Shown one piece after another: positions 14,135 to 23,806 of a DNA stretch of 35,512 bases. Positions within the stretch are counted from its first letter, which is position 1, and every line of letters begins with the position of its first letter. The notes under the pieces are model-generated. The model had not been told where the DNA came from. It was given only the letters and a program-made list of their open reading frames with translations, and did no database searches. The position numbers and the translations under genes were made by a program. Origin of the DNA: Candidatus Erginobacter occultus (GTDB taxonomy: Bacteria > Auribacterota > Erginobacteria > Erginobacterales > Erginobacteraceae); NCBI GenBank assembly GCA_030765265.1, contig JAVCCZ010000169.1, forward strand, positions 1-35,512, written 5' to 3'.

Positions 14135-17100
14135 TCACCGGGAGGAAAGGTCGGCCAGGTCGGCGTCGATCCGGGCGATTTTTCCCTCACGAATATCCCG
14201 GGCGGCTTTTCCGGCGACGACAGGACCGACTACGGTCTTCTTCCGGCCGTCGCGGTAGGTCAGCCGGTAACGGATCACCTTCGTGCCGGAAGAGCTTGAG
14301 GCGTCCCCGCCTCCGGGGTGGTGATAGACGACCAGGGTCCGGCCGAGGAAGAGAAAGGCGAAGGATCGCGCGGGGAGACGGAGCTTTTCCTTCTGGCCCC
14401 CGTCGGCCGGGATGTCGCGCTCGGCGGCCTCCTGTGTGAAGAGCCAATCCGGAAGGGCAGGGTCGAGTCGGAAGGCGAGCTTGCCGTCCCCGACGAGAAG
14501 GAAGGGCTCCGCCCCGGCGGTCATCAGGGTCAAGATATGGATCATCTCCCCGGTCACCCCGCTCAGCCGGGGCTGGAGGCCGCGCCCGTGCATCGTTTCG
14601 TCCGGGAAGGCGGAGGAGACGATGAAGGAGACGTTCTCCAGGGGGCTGCGGCCGTAAACCTCGGGGGAGAGAAAGGGCGGAAGCATCGTGAGCAGGTCAG
14701 CGAAGAATTCCCCGTGGAGGCCGGAACGGAGCAGCTCGAGCAGGTACTTAAACTCCATATGGGTATAGATCGATTCGTTCTCGATCCAGCCCGGGCCCCA
14801 GGCCTTGACCCTCCCGATCTCGAACGGCGCCGCCTCGAGCGACTCGCAGACCTTATACATCTTCAGCTTCCCGTCGAAGAGCCCGGAATCCCGGACCGCC
14901 CGGTAGATGCTCCCGGCCCCTTCGGGATGGACCCGGAGATAGTGGACCGGCCCCTCGAGGAAGAGGGGGAGCGGTTCCTGGCGGAAGGAGAGCGGCTCGA
15001 CCAGGGGGAGTCCGTCGGGGTTGAGCAGGATTTGGCCGTCGCTCCCCCGGCGGCGGCGGAAGCGGGTGACCCGGTTGACCAGATAGGTATAGGGGATCCC
15101 GGCCGGGTTGAAGACCCGGCGGCGGTTCTCGGGGAGGTAGATGAGCTGGACCACCTTCAGCCCCGATTCGAGAAAGCAGGCCAGTTCATCCCGACTCAGG
15201 GTCTTCTCCCCTCCCCCGATCCCGTAGACGGTGGCGGCACGGTACTTCTCCTTCAGGGTATTGCTCAGGTCCCAGTAGCGGCGGGGGCCGATCTTGCCGG
15301 CAGCCCGGCGGGCGACCAGACGGGTCAGGCCGGCGATAAAATCGGCCAGCTCGGAATAAACCCGGACCGGCCGCTCGAGGCCGGCGAGACAGGAGAGGAG
15401 GAATTCCAGGGCCCGCTCCAGCTCGAAGGTCTGGCAGAGCGAGGAACCGACGATCCCGGGGAGACCGTTCATCGAGTCATTCCACCCGGGCTTATCGGCC
15501 TCCATCTCGATCCCGATCCCGGCGGGATCGAGGGTGGCCAGACGGTTGGCGACCAGGCAGAGCAGCTTGGTCAGAAGGCAGGTGTAGTAAACCTCGCCCT
15601 TCCCCCCCTCTGTCCGCATCCGGGCGGGAAACTGTTCGCGGGAGGCGAGCAGTTCGGCCTTCTTCCGGTCCCGGGCCACCGCGCCGTAGCGCCTCACCCC
15701 GTCCGGGGTGAGGACGAACTTCTCCGCCCGGGGGACGACCAGGTCGGGGTTGTCATAGAAATAGTATCGGCGGTTGTTGAGCAGCAGATCCTCCGCCCGG
15801 TCGGGAAAGACGGAGAGAAAGACGTCGAGGAGGTCGAGATTGTAGAGCCAGTGGTCGACCCAGTAGCCTTCGTGGACCCCGGCGGAGTCCTCCTCGACGC
15901 AGTAGCCGAGCAGCTTCTCCAGGAGCCGGCCGGGGTTATCCGCCCCACGGATCTTCAGTTTTCCGGCCGCCATCGCGAACTGTCCCGGGGAGAAGGAACC
16001 GTCGAGCAGATCGCCCAGCCGGCGGGATTTCTCCTTCCCGGCGATACTCTTCAGCCAGCGGCGGCAGCCCGCCCGGTTCCTGACCCGGTAGGTGACCTGG
16101 TTGACCTCCAGGGGGTTGTAGCCGTCGGTCTGGATAAGGTTGAGAAAGAGCCGGATGTTCTCGTCTTCAGTCTCGGGAAAAAACCTGACGTCGCAGCGCC
16201 GGTTCTGGTTGACCGACCGGTAATGGCCGGTCCCCTGGGAGTAGTAGGTGGGATCGAGGACGAAGAAGTGGTAGTCGCGCTCGAGGTCGCCGTTCTGCCG
16301 GGAGTAGACGTAAAAGGCCGACTTGCCCTCGGCGGTCGGGAAGACTACCGGCATCCCGCCGCGGATCACGTTGTCGAGGAAGGTCTGCCGGCAATAGTTG
16401 TCGAAGTCGGGGCTCCCGGACGCAGTAAAGCTCTTATCCCGGATCGCCCGGATGATCCGGGAGTTCTCCTTCCGCCGGGCCGCGAGGTATTCCGGATCGA
16501 TCCGGGCGAGCAGAACGGGGATCTCTTCCTCCCCGGCCTGGCCGATCACCGAGTAGATCCGGAAGGTCTCTTCCGGCTTCAGGCGGAAGGGGGAGACGGC
16601 AAAGGCGCAGGGGGTCTTGTTCTGCCGGGCCTGGGGGAGACGGGAGACTTCCCCCGGCCGGAGCCGGGCCATCCGCCAGGGCCGGTCGTAGATCTCGCTG
16701 TCGGAGAAGATCGCCGCCGGGTCGACGATATACGACGTCCGGCCGGGATCGGGCCGGGTGGAAGTGAAGGCGGCGTAGAAATTCCCCTTCCGGATCTCCT
16801 CGATCCGCTCGACATCGGCCGGGCTCTGCTTGAGGCGGAAGAGCGGGACCCCGCCGGCGTCAAAGACCCCGATCATCCCCTCGATGTGTCGGGCGGTGGT
16901 CTGGAGGATCTCCTGGTCGCAGCCGAAAGGCAGGATCCGGGCGACTCCGTCGACGACCTCCCCCTCCAACCCGCGATCCGAGATATTGCGGAGGGTGAGA
17001 ACCCGGACCAGGGCAGGATAATCCTCCCCGGGGAGGGTGAAGTAAACCACCTCGGTCTCCAACCCCCGCCGGGGGGACCGCTCGGTCAGGGTCAGCTCGG

Positions 17101-17425
17101 CGGAATCCACCGCCATCGTCTGCCGAATATTCCTATCCCGGCTCTTGCGGAAAGGTTCGTAGATCCCTTTATTTCCGCCCCGGATAAAGGTCCTAAATCC
17201 CTGCTGGGCCACCGTCTGGAGGGCCCGGTTGAAGGAGAGGAACTCCAGGATCTGGTTGTTCTTGTCCCCGACCCCGGCCGAGCAGAGACACTGGCCCCGA
17301 CTGACGTAGTAGGCCCAGAGCGGTATCCCGGTCTCCCCGGCGATCCCGGGCAGGAAGTTGGAGAAAGAAGGCTTCCAATTGTAATCTTCAAGAAGAAATA
17401 TTCCCTCGGGGGTGGTCCGGCTCAT
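14135..17425 (-). CDS. GH94-type glycoside phosphorylase
   Basis: The 1,096-residue protein matches the cellobiose phosphorylase group (COG3459), inverting enzymes that split beta-glucosides with phosphate to a sugar 1-phosphate. Diagnostic stretches are YRSVNQNRRCDVRFF with LNLIQTDGYNPLEVNQ near residue 410-440, and EADKPGWNDSMNGLPG near residue 640-656. The Asp in the latter's WND aligns with the general acid of GH94. Members acting on cellobiose are about 800 residues; 1,100 residues and this motif set are closer to the long forms such as GH149 (beta-1,3-oligoglucan phosphorylase), so the substrate is open. ATG at 17425 has a GGAGG site 7 bp upstream; a longer frame to 18049 is only antisense to nadE. 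No signal peptide is seen, so it is cytoplasmic. It is divergent from nadE. Confidence 0.82.
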   Translation of the reverse strand: MSRTTPEGIFLLEDYNWKPSFSNFLPGIAGETGIPLWAYYVSRGQCLCSAGVGDKNNQILEFLSFNRALQTVAQQGFRTFIRGGNKGIYEPFRKSRDRNIRQTMAVDSAELTLTERSPRRGLETEVVYFTLPGEDYPALVRVLTLRNISDRGLEGEVVDGVARILPFGCDQEILQTTARHIEGMIGVFDAGGVPLFRLKQSPADVERIEEIRKGNFYAAFTSTRPDPGRTSYIVDPAAIFSDSEIYDRPWRMARLRPGEVSRLPQARQNKTPCAFAVSPFRLKPEETFRIYSVIGQAGEEEIPVLLARIDPEYLAARRKENSRIIRAIRDKSFTASGSPDFDNYCRQTFLDNVIRGGMPVVFPTAEGKSAFYVYSRQNGDLERDYHFFVLDPTYYSQGTGHYRSVNQNRRCDVRFFPETEDENIRLFLNLIQTDGYNPLEVNQVTYRVRNRAGCRRWLKSIAGKEKSRRLGDLLDGSFSPGQFAMAAGKLKIRGADNPGRLLEKLLGYCVEEDSAGVHEGYWVDHWLYNLDLLDVFLSVFPDRAEDLLLNNRRYYFYDNPDLVVPRAEKFVLTPDGVRRYGAVARDRKKAELLASREQFPARMRTEGGKGEVYYTCLLTKLLCLVANRLATLDPAGIGIEMEADKPGWNDSMNGLPGIVGSSLCQTFELERALEFLLSCLAGLERPVRVYSELADFIAGLTRLVARRAAGKIGPRRYWDLSNTLKEKYRAATVYGIGGGEKTLSRDELACFLESGLKVVQLIYLPENRRRVFNPAGIPYTYLVNRVTRFRRRRGSDGQILLNPDGLPLVEPLSFRQEPLPLFLEGPVHYLRVHPEGAGSIYRAVRDSGLFDGKLKMYKVCESLEAAPFEIGRVKAWGPGWIENESIYTHMEFKYLLELLRSGLHGEFFADLLTMLPPFLSPEVYGRSPLENVSFIVSSAFPDETMHGRGLQPRLSGVTGEMIHILTLMTAGAEPFLLVGDGKLAFRLDPALPDWLFTQEAAERDIPADGGQKEKLRLPARSFAFLFLGRTLVVYHHPGGGDASSSSGTKVIRYRLTYRDGRKKTVVGPVVAGKAARDIREGKIARIDADLADLSSR

Positions 17426-17465
17426 CGGTATTCCTCCAGGGGCTGCGATTTTTGGGGGGATCTTT

Positions 17466-17494
17466 ACCTTACCGGGTAATCTCGACCCGGTCAA
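17466..17494 (-). promoter_or_regulatory. Candidate promoter for the GH94-type gene
   Basis: TTGACC and TAAGGT on the minus strand are spaced 17 bp, which gives a leader of about 35 bases before the ATG at 17425. Confidence 0.45.
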
Positions 17495-17560
17495 GGGAAA
17501 GGGAAACTTTGCCTTGCCTTGGGAGGAAGAGCGGACTATCTTCATAGCGCCAACAGATCG

Positions 17561-19204
17561 ATGAAAATTGCCGTCGGACAGCTCAACCCCACGGTGGGGG
17601 ATATCGCCGGGAATCTGGCCAAGCTTGAGGCGGCCCTCTCCGGGGCGGCCGGGAAGGCAGACCTGGCGGTTTTCCCGGAACTCTTCCTGACCGGCTACCC
17701 CCCCCGAGACCTGCTGGAGAAATCCTGGTTCAACCGCCGGGTGGAGGAATCCCTGGCCCGGGTCGCCGCACTCTCCCGCCGTTTCCCCGATACCGGGATC
17801 CTCCTCGGGGCCCCGATATCTTCCGGGCAGAAGGTGGGAAAGGGGATTTACAACGCCGCCCTTCTCTTCTCCGGGGGAGAGATCGTCCACCGCCAGGCCA
17901 AAACGCTCCTGCCCAGCTACGACGTCTTCGACGAGACCCGCTATTTCGACCCGGCCCCCGGGCAGGAACCGTTCTCCTTCCGGGGTGAGATGCTGGGGAT
18001 CTCGATCTGCGAGGATATCTGGAACGACCCCGGGTTCTGGCCCCGGCAATACTACCGGGAGGACCCTATCCGGTCCCTGGCGGAGCAGGGCGCCACGCTG
18101 CTGATCAACATCGCCGCCTCCCCCTTCACCGCCGGGAAAGACCGGGTCAGGTTCCGACTCTTAAGCGGCCAGGCTAAACGCTACCGGATCCCGCTGCTTT
18201 ACGTCAATCAGGTCGGGGGGAACGACGAGCTGATCTTCGCAGGGTCGAGCTTCCTTCTTGACCGCGAAGGGGAACCGGCGGCCGTCCTGAAGGATTTCGC
18301 CGAAGAAGTCCGGATCGTCGAGACCTCGGCCGCTGGACGGCCGGGACTCTTCCCGGACCGGGAACGGATCGATTCCATCCGGCGGGCGCTGGTCCTGGGG
18401 ATCTCGGACTACTCGCGTAAATGCGGTTTTTCCTCCGCCCTGATCGGGCTTTCCGGGGGGATCGACTCCGCCGTCACCGCCGCCCTGGCCGTGGAGGCGC
18501 TGGGTAAGGAAAACGTGACCGGGATCACGATGCCTTCTCCCTTCACGGCGGAGATCTCGAACCGGATGGCCGCTGGGCTGGCCGCCAATCTGGGGATTAC
18601 TCTCCACGCGGTCGAGATCTCCGGGATATTCGCCGGTTACCTGGAAGCTCTCGGGGAGGAATTGCCGCCGGGGGAACCGGCGGCCGACCTGGCCCGGGAG
18701 AACATCCAGGCCCGGATCCGGGGCAACATCCTGATGGCCTTCTCCAACCGCCGCGGCTCCCTGGTCCTCTCGACCGGGAACAAGAGCGAGATGGCCACCG
18801 GCTACTGTACCCTCTACGGGGATATGTCGGGGGGGCTGGCGGTCCTCTCCGACCTTCCCAAGACCGGGGTCTACGAACTGGCCGGCGTTCTCAACCGGGA
18901 ACGGGAGGTCATCCCCGCCGGGACGATCGAGCGGCCGCCCTCGGCCGAGCTGAAGTCCGGCCAGACAGATCAGGACACCCTCCCCCCCTACCCCATCCTC
19001 GACCGGATCCTCTTTCATTACATCGAGGAAAATCTCTCCGAAGACGAGATCATCGCCCGGGGGTTGGACCCGGCGGCGGTGAGCTGGACGGTGGAGGCGG
19101 TCAACCGCAACGAGTATAAGCGACGCCAGGCCCCCCCGGGGCTGAAGGTGACCGGGAAGGCCTTCGGGAGCGGTCGGCGGATGCCGATCTGCGCCCGGTA
19201 CTAA
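17561..19204 (+). CDS. nadE: Glutamine-dependent NAD+ synthetase
   Basis: This enzyme makes NAD+ from nicotinic acid adenine dinucleotide, ATP and glutamine, the last step of NAD synthesis. The 547-residue protein has an N-terminal nitrilase-type amidase with the triad Glu40 (FPELFLTGYPPRD), Lys114 (QAKTLLPSYDVFDE) and Cys150 (ICEDIW). The C-terminal synthetase domain has the ATP pyrophosphatase motif GLSGGIDSAV (298-303) and STGNKSEMATGYCTLYGDMS. ATG at 17561 (MKIAVGQLNP) matches the family; its ribosome binding site is weak, and the nearest GGGAGGA lies about 33 bp upstream. It stands alone on the plus strand. Confidence 0.97.
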   Translation: MKIAVGQLNPTVGDIAGNLAKLEAALSGAAGKADLAVFPELFLTGYPPRDLLEKSWFNRRVEESLARVAALSRRFPDTGILLGAPISSGQKVGKGIYNAALLFSGGEIVHRQAKTLLPSYDVFDETRYFDPAPGQEPFSFRGEMLGISICEDIWNDPGFWPRQYYREDPIRSLAEQGATLLINIAASPFTAGKDRVRFRLLSGQAKRYRIPLLYVNQVGGNDELIFAGSSFLLDREGEPAAVLKDFAEEVRIVETSAAGRPGLFPDRERIDSIRRALVLGISDYSRKCGFSSALIGLSGGIDSAVTAALAVEALGKENVTGITMPSPFTAEISNRMAAGLAANLGITLHAVEISGIFAGYLEALGEELPPGEPAADLARENIQARIRGNILMAFSNRRGSLVLSTGNKSEMATGYCTLYGDMSGGLAVLSDLPKTGVYELAGVLNREREVIPAGTIERPPSAELKSGQTDQDTLPPYPILDRILFHYIEENLSEDEIIARGLDPAAVSWTVEAVNRNEYKRRQAPPGLKVTGKAFGSGRRMPICARY

Positions 19205-19216
19205 TTCTCAACCCGG

Positions 19217-19726
19217 TCAGGGCAGCTCGACGATGTTACTCAGCACCACGGGGTCGGCGTAGGGGTTGTCGGATGCTTGCACCAGGTAGAGGGGCCAGCC
19301 GGACGGAACGACCAGGGAGAGGGTGAACTCCCCGGTTTCAGCCGTGAACAGCCCCGGGTTGGCGTGGTCGACCAGGACCCGGTTATCCGGGGTCTTTCGG
19401 GTATGGACGGCGAGCCGGGGTTCGCCTTCGTGGGGCCGGAGCCGGGCGTAAGAAAAGACGAGACTCGCCCGGTCGGACCCGGCCACGGCGATCCGGTAGG
19501 CATCTCCCGCCTTCGGCTGGAATTCCGGATCCGGCAGAAGCGACTTCCAGAAACAACCGACCGGAACCGGTTCACTCTCCGCCACCGCTTCCTCCTCTCC
19601 CTCCACCGCCGTCTCGGTCAAATCCTCCCCGACCGTGGAGGCCGGCGGCGGATTCTCTTCCCCGGCCGGATAAAGTTTCGGAAGCGTAAAAACCAGCAAA
19701 ACCAGGGTCAGTATCAGCCTTGGCAT
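19217..19726 (-). CDS. Hypothetical secreted protein
   Basis: This 169-residue protein has a signal peptide (LILTLVLLVFTLPKLYPAG), then an acidic low-complexity linker rich in Glu/Thr/Ala (residues 25-55), then a beta-type domain with segments SLVFSYARLRP, RLAVHTRKTP and FTLSLVVPSGWPLYLVQASD. I do not recognise the family. It lies 10 bp downstream of the histidine kinase on the same strand, so it could be co-transcribed and work in the same pathway, but nothing else supports that. Confidence 0.65.
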   Translation of the reverse strand: MPRLILTLVLLVFTLPKLYPAGEENPPPASTVGEDLTETAVEGEEEAVAESEPVPVGCFWKSLLPDPEFQPKAGDAYRIAVAGSDRASLVFSYARLRPHEGEPRLAVHTRKTPDNRVLVDHANPGLFTAETGEFTLSLVVPSGWPLYLVQASDNPYADPVVLSNIVELP

Positions 19727-19736
19727 ATCGGACTCC

Positions 19737-21473
19737 TTAATTATCTCCGCCCCGGTCCGGTCCGGCCGGATTGGATTTATTTAATTCAGCCCGAATGATC
19801 CGGGCCAGTTCATCTTCCTTCGCCGGTTTTTCCAGTATCCCGGTAATCCCCAGGGCGGCGGCGTTTTCCCGGGCCCGGTGATCGAGCCCCCCGCTGACCA
19901 GGACACAACGGAGCCGGGGCTGGATCTCGAGGATCCGGCGGTAGAGTTCGAGACCGTTCTCGTTGTCAAGCATCAGGTCCATCACCACCAGGTCGGGGGA
20001 GTGGCGGCTGAGATAGTTCAGCGCCTCCTCCCCGTCGGCGGCCTGGGCAACTTCGTAACCGAGAGAGGACAACCGGCCGACCAACCCCCTCCGGTCGGCA
20101 TCGTCGTCATCGACCACCAGGAGCCGCTCCCCGGTTCCCGAAACCCGGGAAGCCGCGGATGGTTTATCCTCCAGAGCCCGCAGGTAGATCATAATCACCG
20201 TCCCTCGTCCCGGCTCCGACTTCACGTCGAGATAGCCCTGATGGTCTTCGATCACCCCCGCCACCACCACCATTCCCAGCCCGGTCCCGGAACCGCCCAT
20301 CTCCTTGCCGGAGACAAACGGGGTAAAAAGCTGCTTGATCTCTTCCTCCCCCATCCCTTTCCCCGAATCCTCAACCTTCAAAATCGCGTACTCGCCCCGG
20401 GGGACCTGCTGAAATCCCCGGTAAGGTTCCTCGAGGGATACGGCGGCGGTGGAGACGCGAACCTCCCCTCCTTCCTTCATCGCCTCGCACCCGTTCTTGA
20501 CCAGGTTCATCAGCACGCTGTTCAGCTGGGGAGCGAGACCCTTCACCGGCGGCAGCCGATCCGCCAGGTCGAGAGTGATCCGGGCGGTGGGGAACCGGTC
20601 CTCCAGGGTCTTGCAACCCATCGACTGGATGTAAATCCTGACCAGGTTGTTCAGGTCCAGCGGCTGCAGCTCCAGGCGGCCCCGGCGGGCCAGGGATAAG
20701 AAGTTCTGAACCAACTCCGAGGCCTGGGCGGCGGCGTTCTTGATCCGTTTCACCGGACCCCGGAGATCGCTCTCGGGGGGAAGCTTATCGGCGATGAAAT
20801 CCGGGTAGGAAAGCACCGGATTGAAGAGGTTTTTCAGGTCGTGGGCGATCCCCCCGGCCATAATACCCAGGGATTCCATCCGGGCGGAGAGGGCCAGCTT
20901 TCTTTTCAGGTCTTCCTCGTCGGCTTCCATCCGGCGGTGCGCGGTGACGTCGGTCCCGGAGAGCACGATTCCGGCCGGGACGCATTCTTCTACCACTGTC
21001 AGATGCTTCTCCCCGAATAAAATCCGGCGGGGGCCCCGCGGACCCGGAAACTCGACTTCCCGCTCCGGGGTGTAACTGTCCTTCTGATGCTCCTCCAGGT
21101 AGGCGGCGAAACCGGCTTTCCCTTCTTCCGCGGCCAGGTCGAAGAGTTTAACCCCTTCCAGTTCCGCTTTCTCCCGGTCGAAAAGGTTGAGAAAGGCCCG
21201 GTTGATATCCTTGATCCGGCTTTCCCGATCGAGGAGAACGTTGAAGGTCTGCGCTTCCTCGAAAAAGAAGCGGTAGCCGGCTTCCAGCAGGTGGACCCGC
21301 TCCCGGAGTTCCTCGATCTTCAGACTCCGGACCCCCTTGATTTTATCGATCTCTTCCGCGGCCAGGGAACGGAAACGGAATCGGATCTTCTTCAGCTTGA
21401 TCAGAAGCGCGATCAGCCAGACCAGTAACAGCAGGGCCAGCCCGGCCAGGAACAGAGCTATTGTCTCCCACAT
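19737..21473 (-). CDS. Hybrid sensor histidine kinase with receiver domain
   Basis: The 578-residue protein has one N-terminal membrane span (residues 5-26), a coiled coil (about 36-75), a PAS domain (about 75-180), a HisKA domain with His211 in GGIAHDLKNLFNP, and an HATPase domain with the N box NSVLMNLVKNGCEAM, VEDSGKGMG and GGSGTGLGM. A C-terminal receiver follows from about 450, with VVDDDDAD and phosphoacceptor Asp499 in VVMDLMLD. There is essentially no periplasmic loop, so the signal is probably sensed in the cytoplasm through PAS. No separate response regulator or output domain is nearby, so the target is unknown. It follows rmd by 17 bp on the same strand. Confidence 0.93.
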   Translation of the reverse strand: MWETIALFLAGLALLLLVWLIALLIKLKKIRFRFRSLAAEEIDKIKGVRSLKIEELRERVHLLEAGYRFFFEEAQTFNVLLDRESRIKDINRAFLNLFDREKAELEGVKLFDLAAEEGKAGFAAYLEEHQKDSYTPEREVEFPGPRGPRRILFGEKHLTVVEECVPAGIVLSGTDVTAHRRMEADEEDLKRKLALSARMESLGIMAGGIAHDLKNLFNPVLSYPDFIADKLPPESDLRGPVKRIKNAAAQASELVQNFLSLARRGRLELQPLDLNNLVRIYIQSMGCKTLEDRFPTARITLDLADRLPPVKGLAPQLNSVLMNLVKNGCEAMKEGGEVRVSTAAVSLEEPYRGFQQVPRGEYAILKVEDSGKGMGEEEIKQLFTPFVSGKEMGGSGTGLGMVVVAGVIEDHQGYLDVKSEPGRGTVIMIYLRALEDKPSAASRVSGTGERLLVVDDDDADRRGLVGRLSSLGYEVAQAADGEEALNYLSRHSPDLVVMDLMLDNENGLELYRRILEIQPRLRCVLVSGGLDHRARENAAALGITGILEKPAKEDELARIIRAELNKSNPAGPDRGGDN

Positions 21474-21490
21474 TGACCCATCCTCCCGTC

Positions 21491-22471
21491 TTAACCCCGG
21501 GATTTTCCCCGGTTAAGCTTCACCCGACCCCGCCAGTAATCGAGAATCGCTTTCAGGGTGTCGTCGATACCATATTCGGGCCGCCAGCCGGTGGCGGCGG
21601 TGAACCGGGAATGGTCGCCCCGGAAGATCGGAACATCGGTAGCCCGAGTCCTCTCCGCGGACGGCCGGACTTCAATCTCCAGATCGCTCAGCTTCAGCAA
21701 ACGGTCGAGGATTTCCCGGATCGGGTAGGCCCGCCCGGAACAGATATTGTAAACGGAGCCGGAATCGCACTTCCCCACCGCCAGCCGGTAACCCCGGACC
21801 ATATCCCGGGCATCGGTAAAGTCCCGGGCTGGATCAAGGTTCCCAACCTCCAGAACCGGCGGCTGGAGCCCTTTTTCGATCCGGGCGATCTGGAGGGCGA
21901 AGGAGGCGGAGACAAACCGGGGGCGCTGGCCGGGGCCGATGTGATTGAATGGCCTCAAGACCACCGCGTCAAGGCCGCGGGTGCGGGCGTAATAAAAAGC
22001 CGTCTCTTCGGCGCAGAGCTTGGTCAGCCCGTAGATCGAGGCCGGCCGTAGGGGCCGGTCCTCGGTGAGCGGCATCTCTTCCGGCCGGGATTTCCCGTAG
22101 ACCTCGGCCGAGCTGACCAGGATCAGCCGCGCTGAGGGGGCGGAAGCGGCGGTCGCGTCGAGAATGTTCAAGCTGCCCTTGATATTGGTCTCGAAGGCCA
22201 TCTGGGGGTCGCTCTGGGCCATCGGGATATGGGTGGTCCCGGCGAGGTGGAAGATCGCATCCGGTTGGAATTCCCCGATTACCCTCCCCAATTCCCGGGC
22301 GGCCAGAATATCGCACTCTTCGACCTTGACCCGATCGAGGAGAAAGACCGGGTGGTCAAGGACCGCCCCGTGGCGCTCGATCCCGGCCACCTCCCAGCCC
22401 GCCTCGATCAGCGATTCGGCCAGGTGACCGCCGGCGAAGCCGGCGATCCCGGTTATCAGGGCCTTTCTCAT
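21491..22471 (-). CDS. rmd: GDP-4-dehydro-6-deoxy-D-mannose reductase
   Basis: This extended SDR protein of 326 residues has the NAD(P)-binding motif GIAGFAG (Gly8-Gly14) and the catalytic Ser121, Tyr147 and Lys151 (VSSAEVYG and YGLTKLCAE). The segments RPFNHIGPGQRP, VGNLDPARDFTDARDMVRGY and VYNICSGRAYPI are those of the reductase that turns the Gmd product into GDP-D-rhamnose. It lies downstream of gmd on the same strand, supporting this over a generic epimerase. The spacer between them (214 bp) is filled with repeats. The alternative product, GDP-L-fucose, would need a WcaG-type enzyme, which this does not resemble. Confidence 0.88.
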   Translation of the reverse strand: MRKALITGIAGFAGGHLAESLIEAGWEVAGIERHGAVLDHPVFLLDRVKVEECDILAARELGRVIGEFQPDAIFHLAGTTHIPMAQSDPQMAFETNIKGSLNILDATAASAPSARLILVSSAEVYGKSRPEEMPLTEDRPLRPASIYGLTKLCAEETAFYYARTRGLDAVVLRPFNHIGPGQRPRFVSASFALQIARIEKGLQPPVLEVGNLDPARDFTDARDMVRGYRLAVGKCDSGSVYNICSGRAYPIREILDRLLKLSDLEIEVRPSAERTRATDVPIFRGDHSRFTAATGWRPEYGIDDTLKAILDYWRGRVKLNRGKSRG

Positions 22472-22500
22472 CTCGATCCACTGATTGCTTTTTTCAATTA

Positions 22501-22681
22501 CCCCCGCCCCGGCCCCTTTTTAATCCACTAATCTTCACCAATCTTCGCCAATCTATCCCCCGCCTCGGCCCATTTTTGGTCCACTAATTACACTAAAAAA
22601 TCACTAATTTAATTATTGCTTTCCCCCGCCTTGCCCCCTTGTTGGAACTTCGAACTTAGAACTTTAGGCACTTCAAACTTG
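22501..22681. repeat. Repeat-filled spacer between gmd and rmd
   Basis: Three kinds of degenerate repeat fill this 214-bp spacer. A CCCCCGCCNNGCCC box occurs at 22501, 22557 and 22623. Decamers of type CACTAATCTT follow the first box (22527-22556) and, more degraded, the second. Heptamers GAACTTC, GAACTTA and GAACTTT lie at 22645-22665, with two shifted relatives to 22681. No coding sequence is seen. Confidence 0.65.
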
Positions 22682-22685
22682 CCCC

Positions 22686-23681
<996 letters not shown>

Positions 23682-23743
23682 TCAACTGATTTTCTTGAAA
23701 TAACAATGCTTGCGGCAATAATCGCCGGCGGTTAAAGTAGTTT

Positions 23744-23771
23744 TTGACGTTTTCCCGGAGACCAATACTAC
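23744..23771 (+). promoter_or_regulatory. Candidate promoter for manA
   Basis: TTGACG and TACTAC are separated by 16 bp, the same short spacing as in the HU and fmdB-like promoters. A TAAGAT further on is an alternative -10 element with poor spacing. Confidence 0.35.
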
Positions 23772-23806
23772 GGTAAGATAGGGAGAAATCAAAGCGGAAA
23801 GATACC

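Noticed and set aside
14318-17479. A plus-strand open frame of more than 1,000 codons opposite the GH94-type gene
   Set aside because: It is an antisense shadow. TTA, CTA and TCA codons are rare in this GC-rich gene, so few stops arise on the other strand. Its product is a Gly/Pro/Asp/Glu-rich string without family features, while the minus strand has clear enzyme motifs.
22472-22685. CRISPR array in the repeat-filled gmd-rmd spacer
   Set aside because: The repeats are short, degenerate and of several different kinds, with no uniform 25-40 bp repeats or unique spacers, and no cas genes.
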